Source: Tomitella biformata AHU 1821
Lineage (GTDB): Bacteria; Actinomycetota; Actinomycetes; Mycobacteriales; Mycobacteriaceae
DNA: 64,000 nt
Reading direction: 5' to 3'
Assembly: GCF_000524475.1 (NCBI RefSeq)
Contig: NZ_BAVQ01000009.1
Span: 96,343 to 160,342, forward strand
Shown here: in pieces, positions 17,811-26,955 of the stretch
Numbering within the stretch: position 1 is the first letter of the stretch
Layout of the letters: each line of letters opens with the position of its first letter
Notes under the pieces: generated by a model
Seen by the model: the letters and a program-made list of their open reading frames with translations, nothing else
Database searches by the model: none
Told to the model about the DNA's origin: nothing
Made by a program: the position numbers and the translations under genes

Positions 17811-18851
17811 TTAGAAGGTGGAGGCGTCGATGACGAAGCGGTACCGGACGTCGGAGGCCAGCACGCGCTCGTAGGCCTCATTGATCTTGTCGGCCCCGAT
17901 GACCTCGATCTCGGAGCCCAGGCCGTGCTCGGCGCAGAAGTTGAGCATCTCCTGGGTCTCGCGGATGCCGCCGATGAGCGAGCCGGCGTAGGTGCGGCGA
18001 GCCCCGATCAGGGAGAACACGTTGAGCGAAAGCTTCTCGGGCGGCGCGCCCACGTTGACCATCGCCCCGTCCAGCGCGAGCAGGCCCAGGTAGGCGTCCA
18101 CGTCGATGTTGGCGCTGACGGTGTTGATGATCAGGTCGAAGCTGCCGCGCAGCGTCTTGAACGTCGCCGGGTCGCCGGTCGCGTGGTAGTGGTCGGCGCC
18201 CAGGCGCAGCCCGTCCTCCTGCTTCTTCAACGACTGCGACAGGACGGTGACCTCCGCGCCCATCGCGTGGGCGAGCTTGACGGCCATGTGCCCCAGCCCG
18301 CCGAGCCCCACGATCGCGACCCGCTTACCGGGGCCCGCGCCCCAGTGCCGCAGCGGCGAGTACGTGGTGATGCCCGCGCACAGCAGCGGCGCGGCGACGT
18401 CGAGCTCGATGCCGTCGGGGATGTTCAGCACGAAGTCCTCGGTCACGACGATGTGGGTGGAGTACCCGCCCTGCGTGATGGTGCCGTCCCGGTCGAGGGC
18501 CCCATAGGTGCCGATGTTGCCGGCGAGGCAGTACTGCTCCTCGCCCTGCTGGCAGTTGGCGCACTCGCGGCAGGAGTTGACCATGCAGCCGACGCCGACG
18601 CGGTCGCCAACTTTGTGGCGGGTGACCGCGGAGCCGACCTCGGCGACGATCCCGGCGATCTCGTGGCCGGGGGCCAGCGGGAGCTTCGGCGCGCTCCACT
18701 CGCCGCGGACGGTGTGGATGTCGGAGTGGCAGATGCCGGAGAACTTGATGTCGATCAGCACATCGTGGGGGCCGACATCTCGCCGCTCGATGGTCGTCAG
18801 GGAGAGCGGCTCCGTGACGGAGTGGGCGGCATACGCCTTGACGGTGAGCAT
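17811..18851 (-). CDS. adhC: NADP-dependent zinc alcohol dehydrogenase, AdhC/cinnamyl-alcohol type
   Basis: A 346-aa MDR alcohol dehydrogenase. GICHSDIHT carries the catalytic zinc Cys, GHEIAG follows, and the structural zinc cluster is [15 protein letters not shown]. Rossmann motif [13 protein letters not shown]. The sequence is close to mycobacterial AdhC and plant cinnamyl-alcohol dehydrogenases, which reduce aldehydes with NADPH. It is a single gene convergent with the MaoC gene. The symbol is by resemblance. Confidence 0.88.
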   Translation of the reverse strand: MLTVKAYAAHSVTEPLSLTTIERRDVGPHDVLIDIKFSGICHSDIHTVRGEWSAPKLPLAPGHEIAGIVAEVGSAVTRHKVGDRVGVGCMVNSCRECANCQQGEEQYCLAGNIGTYGALDRDGTITQGGYSTHIVVTEDFVLNIPDGIELDVAAPLLCAGITTYSPLRHWGAGPGKRVAIVGLGGLGHMAVKLAHAMGAEVTVLSQSLKKQEDGLRLGADHYHATGDPATFKTLRGSFDLIINTVSANIDVDAYLGLLALDGAMVNVGAPPEKLSLNVFSLIGARRTYAGSLIGGIRETQEMLNFCAEHGLGSEIEVIGADKINEAYERVLASDVRYRFVIDASTF

Positions 18852-18930
18852 GGTTCTCCTAATGGTCGACTGATCGGGGAGGGTGGCACAGGCAGGTGGC
18901 GCCGAGGGTAATCCTTCCCCGACGCGCCAG

Positions 18931-19233
18931 CTACCGGGCCTTCAAGATCGCCTCGAGCAAACCCGGGAACCGCTCGTCCACCGCAGCGGTGCGCAGGCTG
19001 TTGAGGATCGCGGTGCCCCGATACTGCTGGGTGATCACTCCAGCCTCCCGCAGCACCCGGAAGTGGTGGGTGGAGGTTGATTTGCTCACCGGCAGCTCGA
19101 AGGCGATGCAGGCTTGGTCGTCATGGCCGTCAGCTAGTTGCCGCACGATGGTCCGCCGCACGGGGTCGGCCAGGGCGGCGAGGACGGCGTCGAGCGTCAA
19201 CTGCTCGGGCGTTGGATGTTCGAGGCGGCGCAT
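18931..19233 (-). CDS. ArsR-family winged-helix regulator
   Basis: A compact regulator of about 100 aa. HTH region: [19 protein letters not shown], then recognition helix [19 protein letters not shown]. No metal-binding Cys cluster typical of ArsR/SmtB sensors is visible; only one Cys is present, so the signal may be an organic ligand or redox state. The start at 19233 (MRRLEHP) fits better than 19251. It is divergent from an OYE gene and shares a 41-bp operator array with it. Confidence 0.85.
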   Translation of the reverse strand: MRRLEHPTPEQLTLDAVLAALADPVRRTIVRQLADGHDDQACIAFELPVSKSTSTHHFRVLREAGVITQQYRGTAILNSLRTAAVDERFPGLLEAILKAR

Positions 19234-19270
19234 GCCCGCAGTATCTCTCATTTTCCACTCCCCGATGGTG

Positions 19271-19311
19271 CTAGTACGAGTTTGATCGTACTACGATGTA
19301 ACTCGTACTAG
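19271..19311. promoter_or_regulatory. Operator array between arsR-like and OYE genes
   Basis: A perfect 12-bp inverted repeat, CTAGTACGAGTT (19271-19282) and AACTCGTACTAG (19300-19311), encloses a smaller palindrome ATCGTACTACGAT (19285-19297). GTAC cores sit at 19274, 19288 and 19305. It lies in the short divergent intergenic region and most likely binds the ArsR-family protein, controlling both genes. Confidence 0.75.
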
Positions 19312-19343
19312 ATTGCCGAGTGCAGAATTCGAGGAGAGAATCC

Positions 19344-20435
19344 GTGACCGAGCTGTTCCGACCGTTGACACTGCGCGGGACCACCATTCCCAACCGCGTC
19401 TGGATGTCCCCCATGTGCACCTACAGCGCAGAGTCGGATGGCCTCGGCGTCGGCCAGCCCAACGACTTCCACCTGACCCACTACGGGGCCCGCGCCGCCG
19501 GTGGCGTCGGCCTGGTGATGATCGAGGCCACCGGCGTCGTGGCCGAGGGCCGGATCTCCGCCTTCGACCTGGGGCTCTGGACCAACGAGCAGGTTCCCGC
19601 CCACCAGCGGCTCGCGCGGGCCATCGCCGAGGCCGGGGCGGTGCCCGGCATCCAGCTGGCCCATGCCGGACGCAAGGCCTCCACCGAACGGCCCTGGCTG
19701 GGTGGGAAGCCGGTTGCAGCGGCCGACGGCGGCTGGCCCACGCTCGCCCCGAGCGCGGTGCCCTTCCCCGGAAGCCCGGCGCCGTCCGCCATGACCAGAG
19801 CAGATATCTCCGCGGTCGTCACGGCCTGGGCAGACGCGGCGCGCCGCGCGCTGGAAGCCGGCTACGAGGTCGTCGAGGTCCACGCCGCCCACGGCTACCT
19901 GCTGCATTCGTTCCTCTCGCCGTTGAGCAACACCCGCACCGACGAGTACGGCGGCACCCTGGAGAACCGATCGCGGATAGTGCTGGAAGTCCTCGACGCC
20001 GTCCGTAGTGTCTGGCCCGCTGGCAAACCAGTGTTCCTGCGGATCTCCACCACCGACTGGGTGGCGGAGGATGCCGAGGACGGCCGGGATTCCTGGACGC
20101 TGGCGGACGCCACCGCACTGGCCGGCTGGGCCCGCGAGCACGGCGCCGACCTCATCGACGCCTCCTCCGGCGGCCTGGTGCCGGCGCGGATACCGAACAC
20201 CGCCGACTACCAAACCACGAACGCGGCGCTGCTCAAGGCCGGCAGCGGCGCCGTTGTCGCCGCCGTCGGGCGCATCACCGACCCGATGCACGCCAACGAG
20301 CTGCTGGTCGCAGAATCGGCCGACGCGATCTTCCTCGGCCGCGCTCTGTTGCGCGACGCCTCCTGGGCCAACAACGCGGCCACCGCGCTCGGCGCCCAGG
20401 GCCGATACATGCCCCAATACGCGTACGCCGTCTGA
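19344..20435 (+). CDS. Old Yellow Enzyme family oxidoreductase, YqjM-like
   Basis: A 363-aa FMN ene-reductase of the thermophilic-like (YqjM) class: MSPMCTYSA with the Cys that tunes FMN, IQLAHAGRKAS, HAAHGYLLHSFLSPLSNTRT, and GRITDPMHANELL. It reduces enone C=C bonds with NADPH. A GTG at 19344 with GAGGAGAG upstream is the likely start; an ATG at 19320 would begin within the promoter region. It belongs to a different OYE class from the enzyme at 7745-8872, so the two are not recent duplicates. An NAD(P)-binding protein follows 18 bases later. Confidence 0.92.
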   Translation: MTELFRPLTLRGTTIPNRVWMSPMCTYSAESDGLGVGQPNDFHLTHYGARAAGGVGLVMIEATGVVAEGRISAFDLGLWTNEQVPAHQRLARAIAEAGAVPGIQLAHAGRKASTERPWLGGKPVAAADGGWPTLAPSAVPFPGSPAPSAMTRADISAVVTAWADAARRALEAGYEVVEVHAAHGYLLHSFLSPLSNTRTDEYGGTLENRSRIVLEVLDAVRSVWPAGKPVFLRISTTDWVAEDAEDGRDSWTLADATALAGWAREHGADLIDASSGGLVPARIPNTADYQTTNAALLKAGSGAVVAAVGRITDPMHANELLVAESADAIFLGRALLRDASWANNAATALGAQGRYMPQYAYAV

Positions 20436-20453
20436 TCCCGGAGGGCCCACATC

Positions 20454-21125
20454 ATGAAGGACACACACCCCATGCGAGTTTTCCAGATCGGCGCGGCCGG
20501 CGGCGTCGGCTCACGCCTGGCCACGCTCCTACGCGACCACGGCCATGAGAGCACCGGCATGCACCGCCGGCCCGCCCAAGCCGACACTGTCCGCGCGACG
20601 GGCGCCACGCCGGTCTTGGGGGATTTGATTGCCGACAGCACCGCGGACCTGGCCGAAAAATTCCGCGGGCATGATGCCATCGTCTTCTCCGCCGGCGCGC
20701 ACGGCACCGGCATGGACCAGACCACCTTGATCGACGGCGAGGGCCTGGAGAAGGCGGCCGACGCGGCAGCGCTCGCCGGGGTGTCCCGCTTCGTTCTCGT
20801 GTCGGCCTTCCCCGAGGCTGCCCGCGGCCAGGGCGCGAGCGAGGGGTTCGAGCACTATATGCGCGTCAAGAAGAGCGCCGACGTGTATCTGAGCCGCACT
20901 GGCCTGGACTGGCTGATCGTCCGCCCCGGGCTGCTCAGCGACGAGCCGGGCGACGGAGCCGTGACCGCCGGGCTGGCCATCGACTACGGGGTGACTCGCC
21001 GGGACAACGTCGCGGCGTTCATCGAGGCCGCGCTGTCTGCACCGGCTCTGAACAGGGTCATCGTCGAACTCACCGACGGGCCGACCTCGGCGGCAGACGC
21101 CGTCGCCGCCCTCATCGCGGGCTGA
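20454..21125 (+). CDS. NAD(P)-binding atypical SDR (NmrA/YwnB-like)
   Basis: A 223-aa Rossmann protein. N-terminal GAAGGVGSRLATLL, then FSAGAHGTG and VSAFPEAARG, typical of atypical SDRs that reduce flavins or sense NAD(P). The family lacks the classical YxxxK in the normal position, and none is obvious here. The start could also be the ATG at 20472 (MRVFQIGAAGG). It follows the YqjM-like OYE closely, so the two are probably co-transcribed and controlled by the ArsR-like regulator. Confidence 0.82.
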   Translation: MKDTHPMRVFQIGAAGGVGSRLATLLRDHGHESTGMHRRPAQADTVRATGATPVLGDLIADSTADLAEKFRGHDAIVFSAGAHGTGMDQTTLIDGEGLEKAADAAALAGVSRFVLVSAFPEAARGQGASEGFEHYMRVKKSADVYLSRTGLDWLIVRPGLLSDEPGDGAVTAGLAIDYGVTRRDNVAAFIEAALSAPALNRVIVELTDGPTSAADAVAALIAG

Positions 21126-21164
21126 CCGACCCCACACTGCCGCCGCGATCATTACTATGGCCGT

Positions 21165-21839
21165 GTGCCCACGTCTTCATCGCCGACCTCCGTTGAGCCG
21201 ACCCCGTCGCCAACGTCCAATGACGATCAGCCGCCCTACGGGTCGAGGGGGAATCCGGAGCCGTCTGGCCGCGTGCTGCCCTGGCTCCTGCTGATCGCGG
21301 GCCTGCTCGGCGGGCTCGCGTCGTTCATCCTCACCTGGGAAAAGGTCGAGCTGCTCATCGACCCCAACTACGTCCCATCGTGCAGCTTCAACCCGGTGCT
21401 GAGCTGCGGTTCCGTGATGGACACCCCGCAGGCCTCCCTGTTCGGGTTCCCCAACTCGCTGCTCGGCATCCTGGGCTTCGCCATGGTCGTGGCCACCGGC
21501 GCCGCGATGCTCGCCGGGGCGCGGATGGCCGCCTGGTACTGGATGACGCTGTGGGTGGGCCTGACGGCCGCGGTCGTGATGGTGCACTGGTTGATCTACC
21601 AGAGCCTGTACACCATCGGCGCCCTGTGCCCGTATTGCATGGTCGTGTGGGTCACGACGATCCCGCTGTGGTGGTGGGTGACCCTGCGCAACGTGAACTA
21701 CCTGGCGAAGTCGCCGCGGGCCCAGGGCGTCGCCCGGTTCCTACGCAAGACCAGCCTGGTGCCACCGATCGTGTGGGCGATGATCATCGTCACCATGATC
21801 GCGGATCGGTTCTGGTACTACTGGGAGACGCTGCTCTAA
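21165..21839 (+). CDS. Vitamin K epoxide reductase (VKOR) family protein
   Basis: A 224-aa integral membrane VKOR homologue that regenerates the disulfide-forming system in the cell envelope. The active-site motif CPYC lies in GALCPYCMVVW; the loop cysteines are in the CSFNPVLSC segment. Four to five transmembrane segments are visible. The N-terminal 40 residues are Pro/Ser-rich and likely cytoplasmic. It starts with GTG. In actinobacteria VKOR reoxidises a DsbA-like partner. Its stop directly abuts the convergent amidohydrolase gene. Confidence 0.93.
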   Translation: MPTSSSPTSVEPTPSPTSNDDQPPYGSRGNPEPSGRVLPWLLLIAGLLGGLASFILTWEKVELLIDPNYVPSCSFNPVLSCGSVMDTPQASLFGFPNSLLGILGFAMVVATGAAMLAGARMAAWYWMTLWVGLTAAVVMVHWLIYQSLYTIGALCPYCMVVWVTTIPLWWWVTLRNVNYLAKSPRAQGVARFLRKTSLVPPIVWAMIIVTMIADRFWYYWETLL

Positions 21840-23585
21840 CTACCGGCCCGCCCGCAAGAAGCTGCCGGTGCGGCGGTTGCCCAGCACCTCGGCCTCCGCG
21901 CCCTCGCCGAAGACATACTCGCCGCCGATGAACACTGCGGTGACGGCCTCGTCGTTGCGGTTGACCATGCGGGAGAGGTTCTCGTACTCCGGCACCACGG
22001 CCTCGGCGTAGGAGTCCAGCGCGGCGTCGAGGTGCGCCGGGTCGAGCACCACGACGTCGGCGCGGTCGCCCTCGCGCAGGTGGCCCGCGTCGAGCGAGTA
22101 CCAGTCGGCAAGCTCCCCGGTCAGGCGGTGCACCGCCTGCTCGACGGTCATGAAGGGCGTGCCCGCCAGCTCCGCGTCGTGCACCCGGCGCAGCAGTCGC
22201 AGCCCGAAGTTGTAGAACGCCATGTTCCGCAGGTGTGCGCCCGCGTCGGAGAAGCCCATCTGGACGCCGGGGTCCGCCGCGAACTTGTTGAGGACCTCGG
22301 GCCGGTGGTTCGAGATCGTGGTGCGCCACCGGACCTTGTCGCCGTGCTCGACGACGAGGTCCAAGAACACGTCCACCGGGTGCACGCCGCCGCGGTCGAC
22401 GCCGACCTGGCCGAAGGTCTTGCCGAGCACGGACGCGTCGGGGCACTCGACGATCTCGGCGTCGAAGAAGTCGCGGTGCCACACGCGGGGCCCGTACTTC
22501 TTGCCGTAGTCCTTGCGGAACCGGCGCCGGTAGCCCTCGTCCGACATCAGCGCGCGCTGCTGCTCCAGCCGGTTCGACAGGTCCAGCGCGGCCGCCCCGG
22601 AACCGAACTCCTCGAAGACCACCAGGCCGATGCCGTCGGAGTACACCTCGAACGGCACCGGCAGATGCTGCCACCGGAAGTTCCCGCCGAGGCTGTTGAT
22701 CACCCGCGCCACCACCGGGAACAGCAGTGCGATGCCGGGGATCGACTTGAAGTCGGCCGCCGAGAGCAGGCTGGTCTTGAGTGGCTTGCGGAAGACGCCC
22801 AGGCTGCTCAGCGCCATGACCATGATCGAATGCGGGCGGCTCGCATCCGGCCCGGCCTGCAGTGCCCGGCCGCGACGCCGCAGAATCGCGTTGAGACGGC
22901 GGCGTTCCCGGTTTGTCGCGTAGGTGGACGGCAGCGTCCTCGAGCGGCAGACCTCGCCATCGAGCCTGTCGAAGCGCAGCTGCTGCGAGGACATGCCCAC
23001 GAAGCCGGCGTCAAGCGCCTCGGCGAGCATGGCCTCCATCGCCGCGAGCTCGACCGGGGAGGGCTTGACGTCCTTGCGGGTGGCCCGGTCCAAGCCCATC
23101 TCCGCGGCGCGCAGATCCGAGTGGCCGATGAACGCCGCCACGTTCGGCCCGAGCGGCAGCGACTCGAGGGCCGCGATGTACTCCCGCGCCGACGTCCAGC
23201 TCTCGCCGCCCTCGAGCGCCGCCACCACGAACTTGCGGGGGATGGCCTCGACCCGGCCGAACAGGTCGCCGGCATCAGCGGGGCCGACGTGGATCGTGGA
23301 CAGCGAGCAGGAGCCGAGCAGGATCGAGGTCACCCCATGGCGCACCGACTCTTTGAGGCCGGGGCTGAGCAGGACCTCGACGTCGTAGTGCGTGTGGATG
23401 TCGACCATGCCGGGGATGACCCACTTGCCGGCGGCGTCGACGACCCGCGCGCAGCCCGCCTCGTCCAGCGCGGTGGCCGAGACCGCGGCGACCCGGCCGT
23501 CGCGCAGCCCGAGGTTCCGGATCTCGGACCTGCCACCGGCGCCGTCGAACCACCGGCCGTTCTTGATGATCGCGTCGTAGCTCAT
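21840..23585 (-). CDS. Amidohydrolase, N-acyl-D-amino-acid deacylase type
   Basis: A 581-aa metal-dependent hydrolase of the amidohydrolase_3/D-aminoacylase family. The N-terminus begins MSYDAIIKNGRWFDGAGG, the metal-binding motif DIHTHYD is at about residue 62, and a late SDAGAHLRNM carries a metal/catalytic Asp. The start at 23585 has AGAGAGG upstream; a longer frame to 23822 overlaps the next gene and was rejected. It lies 20 bases after an acyl-CoA ligase gene, so the two are an operon. The natural substrate is unknown; family members hydrolyse N-acyl amides or cyclic amides. Confidence 0.88.
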   Translation of the reverse strand: MSYDAIIKNGRWFDGAGGRSEIRNLGLRDGRVAAVSATALDEAGCARVVDAAGKWVIPGMVDIHTHYDVEVLLSPGLKESVRHGVTSILLGSCSLSTIHVGPADAGDLFGRVEAIPRKFVVAALEGGESWTSAREYIAALESLPLGPNVAAFIGHSDLRAAEMGLDRATRKDVKPSPVELAAMEAMLAEALDAGFVGMSSQQLRFDRLDGEVCRSRTLPSTYATNRERRRLNAILRRRGRALQAGPDASRPHSIMVMALSSLGVFRKPLKTSLLSAADFKSIPGIALLFPVVARVINSLGGNFRWQHLPVPFEVYSDGIGLVVFEEFGSGAAALDLSNRLEQQRALMSDEGYRRRFRKDYGKKYGPRVWHRDFFDAEIVECPDASVLGKTFGQVGVDRGGVHPVDVFLDLVVEHGDKVRWRTTISNHRPEVLNKFAADPGVQMGFSDAGAHLRNMAFYNFGLRLLRRVHDAELAGTPFMTVEQAVHRLTGELADWYSLDAGHLREGDRADVVVLDPAHLDAALDSYAEAVVPEYENLSRMVNRNDEAVTAVFIGGEYVFGEGAEAEVLGNRRTGSFLRAGR

Positions 23586-23605
23586 CGTCGTGCCTCTCTC
23601 AGCGT

Positions 23606-25264
23606 TCACAGGGTGATCTGATTGCGGATTGCTTTGCCGGTCGCGTTGCGCGGCAAAGGATCTGTCGTGATCCGCCAGCGCGATGGGACCTTGAAATAGG
23701 CGATCCGCTCCGCGGCGAACTCCCGCAGCTCCTCCTCCGTGGCGGCCATCCCGGGGCGCAGCACCACCACCGCGGCGACCTCCTCCCCGAGGTCCTCGTG
23801 CGGGGCGCCGATCACCGCGCACTCGGCGACGGCGGGATGCTCGTCCAGGACCTGCTCGACCTCGATGGGATAGATGTTCTCGCCGCCACGCAAAATCAGG
23901 TCGGACCGCCGGCCCACCATCCGCAGCCGCCCGTCCTCGAGCACTCCGTAGTCGCCGGTCCGGAGCCAGCGGTCCGCGGTGATCGCGCCCGCGGTCGCCG
24001 CGGGGTTGTCCCAGTAGCCGAGCATCACGTAGGGGCTGCGGGCGCAGATCTCCCCCTCCTCCCCATCCGCGAGCACCTGCCCGAACGGGTCCCGGATCTC
24101 CACCTGGACGCCGACGATAGGCCGGCCGAGGGTGCCCGGGAACGCCGCCAGCTCCGGGGGCGTGGCGACGGAGATCGCGGTGCTGGACTCGGTGAGCCCG
24201 TAGCTGTCCACCAGGGCGTTCCGCGTGAACGGCAGTTTCTCCCGGAGCCGCTGCTGGAACTCCGGCGAGGACGGCGCGGAGGCGAGGGCGAAGGAGGTCA
24301 GCGAGGACAGGTCATACTGCGTCAGGTCGTGCTCCATCAACCGGCCCACCAGGGTGGGGACCGCCGCCCAGTTGGTCACCTTCTCCTTCTCCACGAGCTG
24401 CAGCATGCGGTCGACGTCGAAGGCGCCCTCGTAGATCACCACTGCCCCGCCCGTCGCCAGCCGCGGCAGCGCCAGGTTGTTCAGGCTGGCCGTGTGGAAC
24501 AGCGGCGCGGTGAGCAAATACCGAAGATCGCTCGGCGCGGTCGAGTTCGGGTCGCCGCCGATGAAAGCCGCAAGGAGAGCGTCGCTGTGGCGGTGGTAGT
24601 CGATAACCGCTAGGAGGCTCCGGTGTGATTGCACCGCGCCCTTGGGTCGGCCGCTGGTCCCGCTGGTGTAAAGGATCAGCGCGGGATCGTCCTCGTCGAC
24701 GTCCGTCGTGGGCAGGTCCGCGCCCGCGAACTCGGCGATCAGGCGCGGGAGGTCCTCCTCCATCGTCAGCAGCGGCACACCCTGCCCCTCGATGCGTGCG
24801 GCGCGCTTGGCGTCGGCGATCACGACGGTCGGCCTTGTGTGGCCGATGCCGTACTCGATCTCCCGCGGAGCCCACCAGGCGTTATAGCCGACGGCGACCG
24901 CCCCGAGCGTCTGCGCGGCCCAGAAGGCGACGAGCCACTCCGGGACATTGGCGGCGAGGATCCCGACGCGGTCACCCTTGCCGACCCCGTACTTGTCCCG
25001 CAGCGCGGCGGCGAGCGCGGCGACGGCCGCCCCGTGCTCGGCATAACTCATTCGGCGGCCCGCGGTGACGAGGTAGTCGCGATCCCCGTAGCCGAGGGAG
25101 GCCGCGAGCACCTCGCCGAGCGAGCGGTCGCGGTTGCGCATCACGGGCATCGGCACGCCGAGCACATCCTCGATCTGCTGCTCAAAGCGCCCGCCTGGGC
25201 CCATCAGGCCCCCCATCACCTTCGCGATGTGTTGCTGGGCGGCTTGCTGGGGATCAGCGGTCAC
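23606..25264 (-). CDS. Acyl-CoA synthetase (AMP-forming, FadD-like)
   Basis: A 552-aa ANL-superfamily ligase. ATP-binding P-loop: [15 protein letters not shown]5 region: [13 protein letters not shown]8 region: [14 protein letters not shown]. The A10 lysine is in [12 protein letters not shown]. It activates a carboxylic acid to acyl-AMP and then acyl-CoA. A GTG at 25264 with AAGGAG six bases upstream is the likely start; an ATG frame to 25363 is an extension. It is the first gene of a two-gene operon with the amidohydrolase. The acid could come from amide hydrolysis or be a fatty acid. Confidence 0.92.
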   Translation of the reverse strand: MTADPQQAAQQHIAKVMGGLMGPGGRFEQQIEDVLGVPMPVMRNRDRSLGEVLAASLGYGDRDYLVTAGRRMSYAEHGAAVAALAAALRDKYGVGKGDRVGILAANVPEWLVAFWAAQTLGAVAVGYNAWWAPREIEYGIGHTRPTVVIADAKRAARIEGQGVPLLTMEEDLPRLIAEFAGADLPTTDVDEDDPALILYTSGTSGRPKGAVQSHRSLLAVIDYHRHSDALLAAFIGGDPNSTAPSDLRYLLTAPLFHTASLNNLALPRLATGGAVVIYEGAFDVDRMLQLVEKEKVTNWAAVPTLVGRLMEHDLTQYDLSSLTSFALASAPSSPEFQQRLREKLPFTRNALVDSYGLTESSTAISVATPPELAAFPGTLGRPIVGVQVEIRDPFGQVLADGEEGEICARSPYVMLGYWDNPAATAGAITADRWLRTGDYGVLEDGRLRMVGRRSDLILRGGENIYPIEVEQVLDEHPAVAECAVIGAPHEDLGEEVAAVVVLRPGMAATEEELREFAAERIAYFKVPSRWRITTDPLPRNATGKAIRNQITL

Positions 25265-25390
25265 GGCTGCTCCTTCAGGTGGTTGGTCATGGCACGAGCG
25301 TCGCACGTCCGCGGCCAGAATGTGACGTCCGACATAGACTAGCGTCCACTGGCGCATTATCAAGTGATCGACGAGGGCCAGCCGCCACGC

Positions 25391-25963
25391 CTATTCGTGG
25401 GGGCGCAAGTGGGAGCGCTGGCCCTCATGGTTGAGGATGCAGAGGATCTCCGCCGGTCCCCCGAATGCCTTGATCGCATGTGGGATCATCGTGGAGAACT
25501 CGGCGGCCTGGCCCGTCTCGACCCGGATGATGCGCTCGCCCAGCAGCAGCGCGACGGTCCCGGACAGCACCGTGAACCAGTCCTTGCCCGGATGCACGCC
25601 CATCTGATCGCGACCTCCGCCCAGCGGCTCCTCGGTGACGCGGATCTTCGCGACCGTCGTGCCCTCCGCTCCCCGGTTGAGCAGCCAACTCGTCTGCCCG
25701 CGCCGCTCGTCGCGCTGAGGCCGGATCACCACGTCGTCGTCGTCGATCGACTCCACCAACTGATCGAGCGTCGTCCCCAGCGCCCGGGCCAGGGAGGTCA
25801 GCTGGTCGAGGCTGATCCTGCGGTGGCCGGTCTCGATGCGGCTGAGGGTGGATGGACTCAGGAAGGCCCGTTCGGCGAGGCGGTCCAGTGACCAGCCGCG
25901 GGCCTGCCGCAGGCTTCGGATCCGCATGCGGACGGTGCTGTCCAAATCGCTTTCTTGCGTCAT
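25391..25963 (-). CDS. XRE-family regulator with C-terminal cupin domain
   Basis: A 190-aa regulator. N-terminal XRE HTH (residues 10-65: MRIRSLRQARGWSLDRLAER, FLSPSTLSRIETG). C-terminal cupin (about 110-185: GVHPGKDWFTVLSGTVALLL and the following barrel). It starts at 25963; a palindrome is centred on the ATG. It is divergent from a methyltransferase gene 47 bases away. XRE-cupin proteins often repress a neighbouring gene in response to a small molecule bound by the cupin. Confidence 0.88.
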   Translation of the reverse strand: MTQESDLDSTVRMRIRSLRQARGWSLDRLAERAFLSPSTLSRIETGHRRISLDQLTSLARALGTTLDQLVESIDDDDVVIRPQRDERRGQTSWLLNRGAEGTTVAKIRVTEEPLGGGRDQMGVHPGKDWFTVLSGTVALLLGERIIRVETGQAAEFSTMIPHAIKAFGGPAEILCILNHEGQRSHLRPHE

Positions 25964-25970
25964 ACGCAAG
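25954..25970. promoter_or_regulatory. Operator centred on the XRE-cupin start codon
   Basis: CTTGCGT (25954-25960) and ACGCAAG (25964-25970) are perfect inverted arms; the three-base centre is the start codon of the regulator. Binding here would block both the regulator and the divergent methyltransferase promoter. No ribosome binding site is evident for the regulator, so its transcript may be leaderless. Confidence 0.6.
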
Positions 25971-26010
25971 ATGGTACCCACTAGGAGCAAAGCGCGGTTA
26001 CCGTGGAGGC

Positions 26011-26862
26011 ATGGCAACTTCGCACCACGCTCACACCGGCCACAACCACTCGGGCCATCAGGTCCCCGGCCCAGACGACCACGCCATGGCGGAGATGCTG
26101 GAGCTCGACGCCGAGGTGCTGCAGGACTACCTCGCCGAGCTGACCGGCTGGCTGGGCGAGCTGTCCGATGGCGAACCCCGCCGCATCATCGACCTGGGAG
26201 CCGGACCCGGCACCGGTGCGTTCGCCCTGGCCCGGCAGTTCCCGCAGGCCGAGGTCACGGCCGTCGACGTCTCTCCCCTTCTGCTGCACCGACTCTCCAC
26301 GCGGGCCGCGGCGCTCGGATTGTCGGCGCGCGTCACCGGCCTCGAGGCCGACTTGGACGCGGGCCTGCCTCCGCTCGGCGACGCCGACCTGGTCTGGGCG
26401 GCGTCCTCCCTGCACCACATGTCCGATCCGGATCGGGTGCTGGCCGACGCGTTCGCGGCGCTGCGCCCGGGCGGCCTGCTCGCGGTGACCGAGATGCACT
26501 TCTTCCCGCGCTTCCTGCCCGCCGATATCGGCGTCGGGCCGCCGGGACTCGAGGAGCGGGTCCACACGGCGCTCGACACCTCGCCCTTCGTCGACTGGAC
26601 CGAGAACCTGGTCCGGGCAGGATTCACCATCGAGGCCGCGCGCCCCTTCGAGGTCCAGCTGGCCAATCCCGGGACCGCTGCCGCCCGCTACGCCGAGATT
26701 TGCCTGCGCCGCCTGCGCTCGCACCTCGACGGCCAGGTCTCCGCGGAGGACCTGGCGTCCCTCGACACCCTGCTCGACGTCGATGGGCCGCGCACATTGG
26801 CCCGGCGCTCCGACCTCGACGTCCGGACCACTCGGACCACGTGGGCGGCCCGACGCCCCTGA
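26011..26862 (+). CDS. Class I SAM-dependent methyltransferase with His-rich N-terminus
   Basis: A 283-aa methyltransferase. SAM motif I: IIDLGAGPGTGAFALA. Motif II region: AVDVSPLLL. Post-motif: AASSLHHMSDPDRVL. The first 24 residues are unusually rich in His (SHHAHTGHNHSGHQ), which could bind metal. It uses the ATG at 26011. The divergent XRE-cupin gene and the shared operator suggest it responds to a specific inducer. The methyl acceptor is unknown. It converges with a pseudogene and ends next to a long palindrome. Confidence 0.85.
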   Translation: MATSHHAHTGHNHSGHQVPGPDDHAMAEMLELDAEVLQDYLAELTGWLGELSDGEPRRIIDLGAGPGTGAFALARQFPQAEVTAVDVSPLLLHRLSTRAAALGLSARVTGLEADLDAGLPPLGDADLVWAASSLHHMSDPDRVLADAFAALRPGGLLAVTEMHFFPRFLPADIGVGPPGLEERVHTALDTSPFVDWTENLVRAGFTIEAARPFEVQLANPGTAAARYAEICLRRLRSHLDGQVSAEDLASLDTLLDVDGPRTLARRSDLDVRTTRTTWAARRP

Positions 26863-26893
26863 GCATCAACTCCATGGCCAGCGGGTGCACACC

Positions 26894-26955
26894 GCGAGCG
26901 TGTAGAGGAACGTGCAGGTTTTCGCGAAATCCTGCACGTTTCGCTACACGCTCGC
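26894..26955. repeat. Long palindrome, copy 1
   Basis: An imperfect palindrome of about 62 bp with arms GCGAGCGTGTAG (26894-26905) and CTACACGCTCGC (26944-26955), extended inward by AGGAACGTGCAGG and CCTGCACGTT, around a TTTTCGCGAAAT centre. Almost the same sequence occurs at 27898-27955. The right arm contains the stop codon of the pseudogene. It can act as a two-way terminator between convergent genes or be a member of a dispersed repeat family. Confidence 0.85.

Noticed and set aside
22032..23621. Long plus-strand open frame opposite the amidohydrolase
   Set aside because: Antisense shadow with low-complexity Arg/Val/Gly composition; the opposite strand encodes a clear amidohydrolase.
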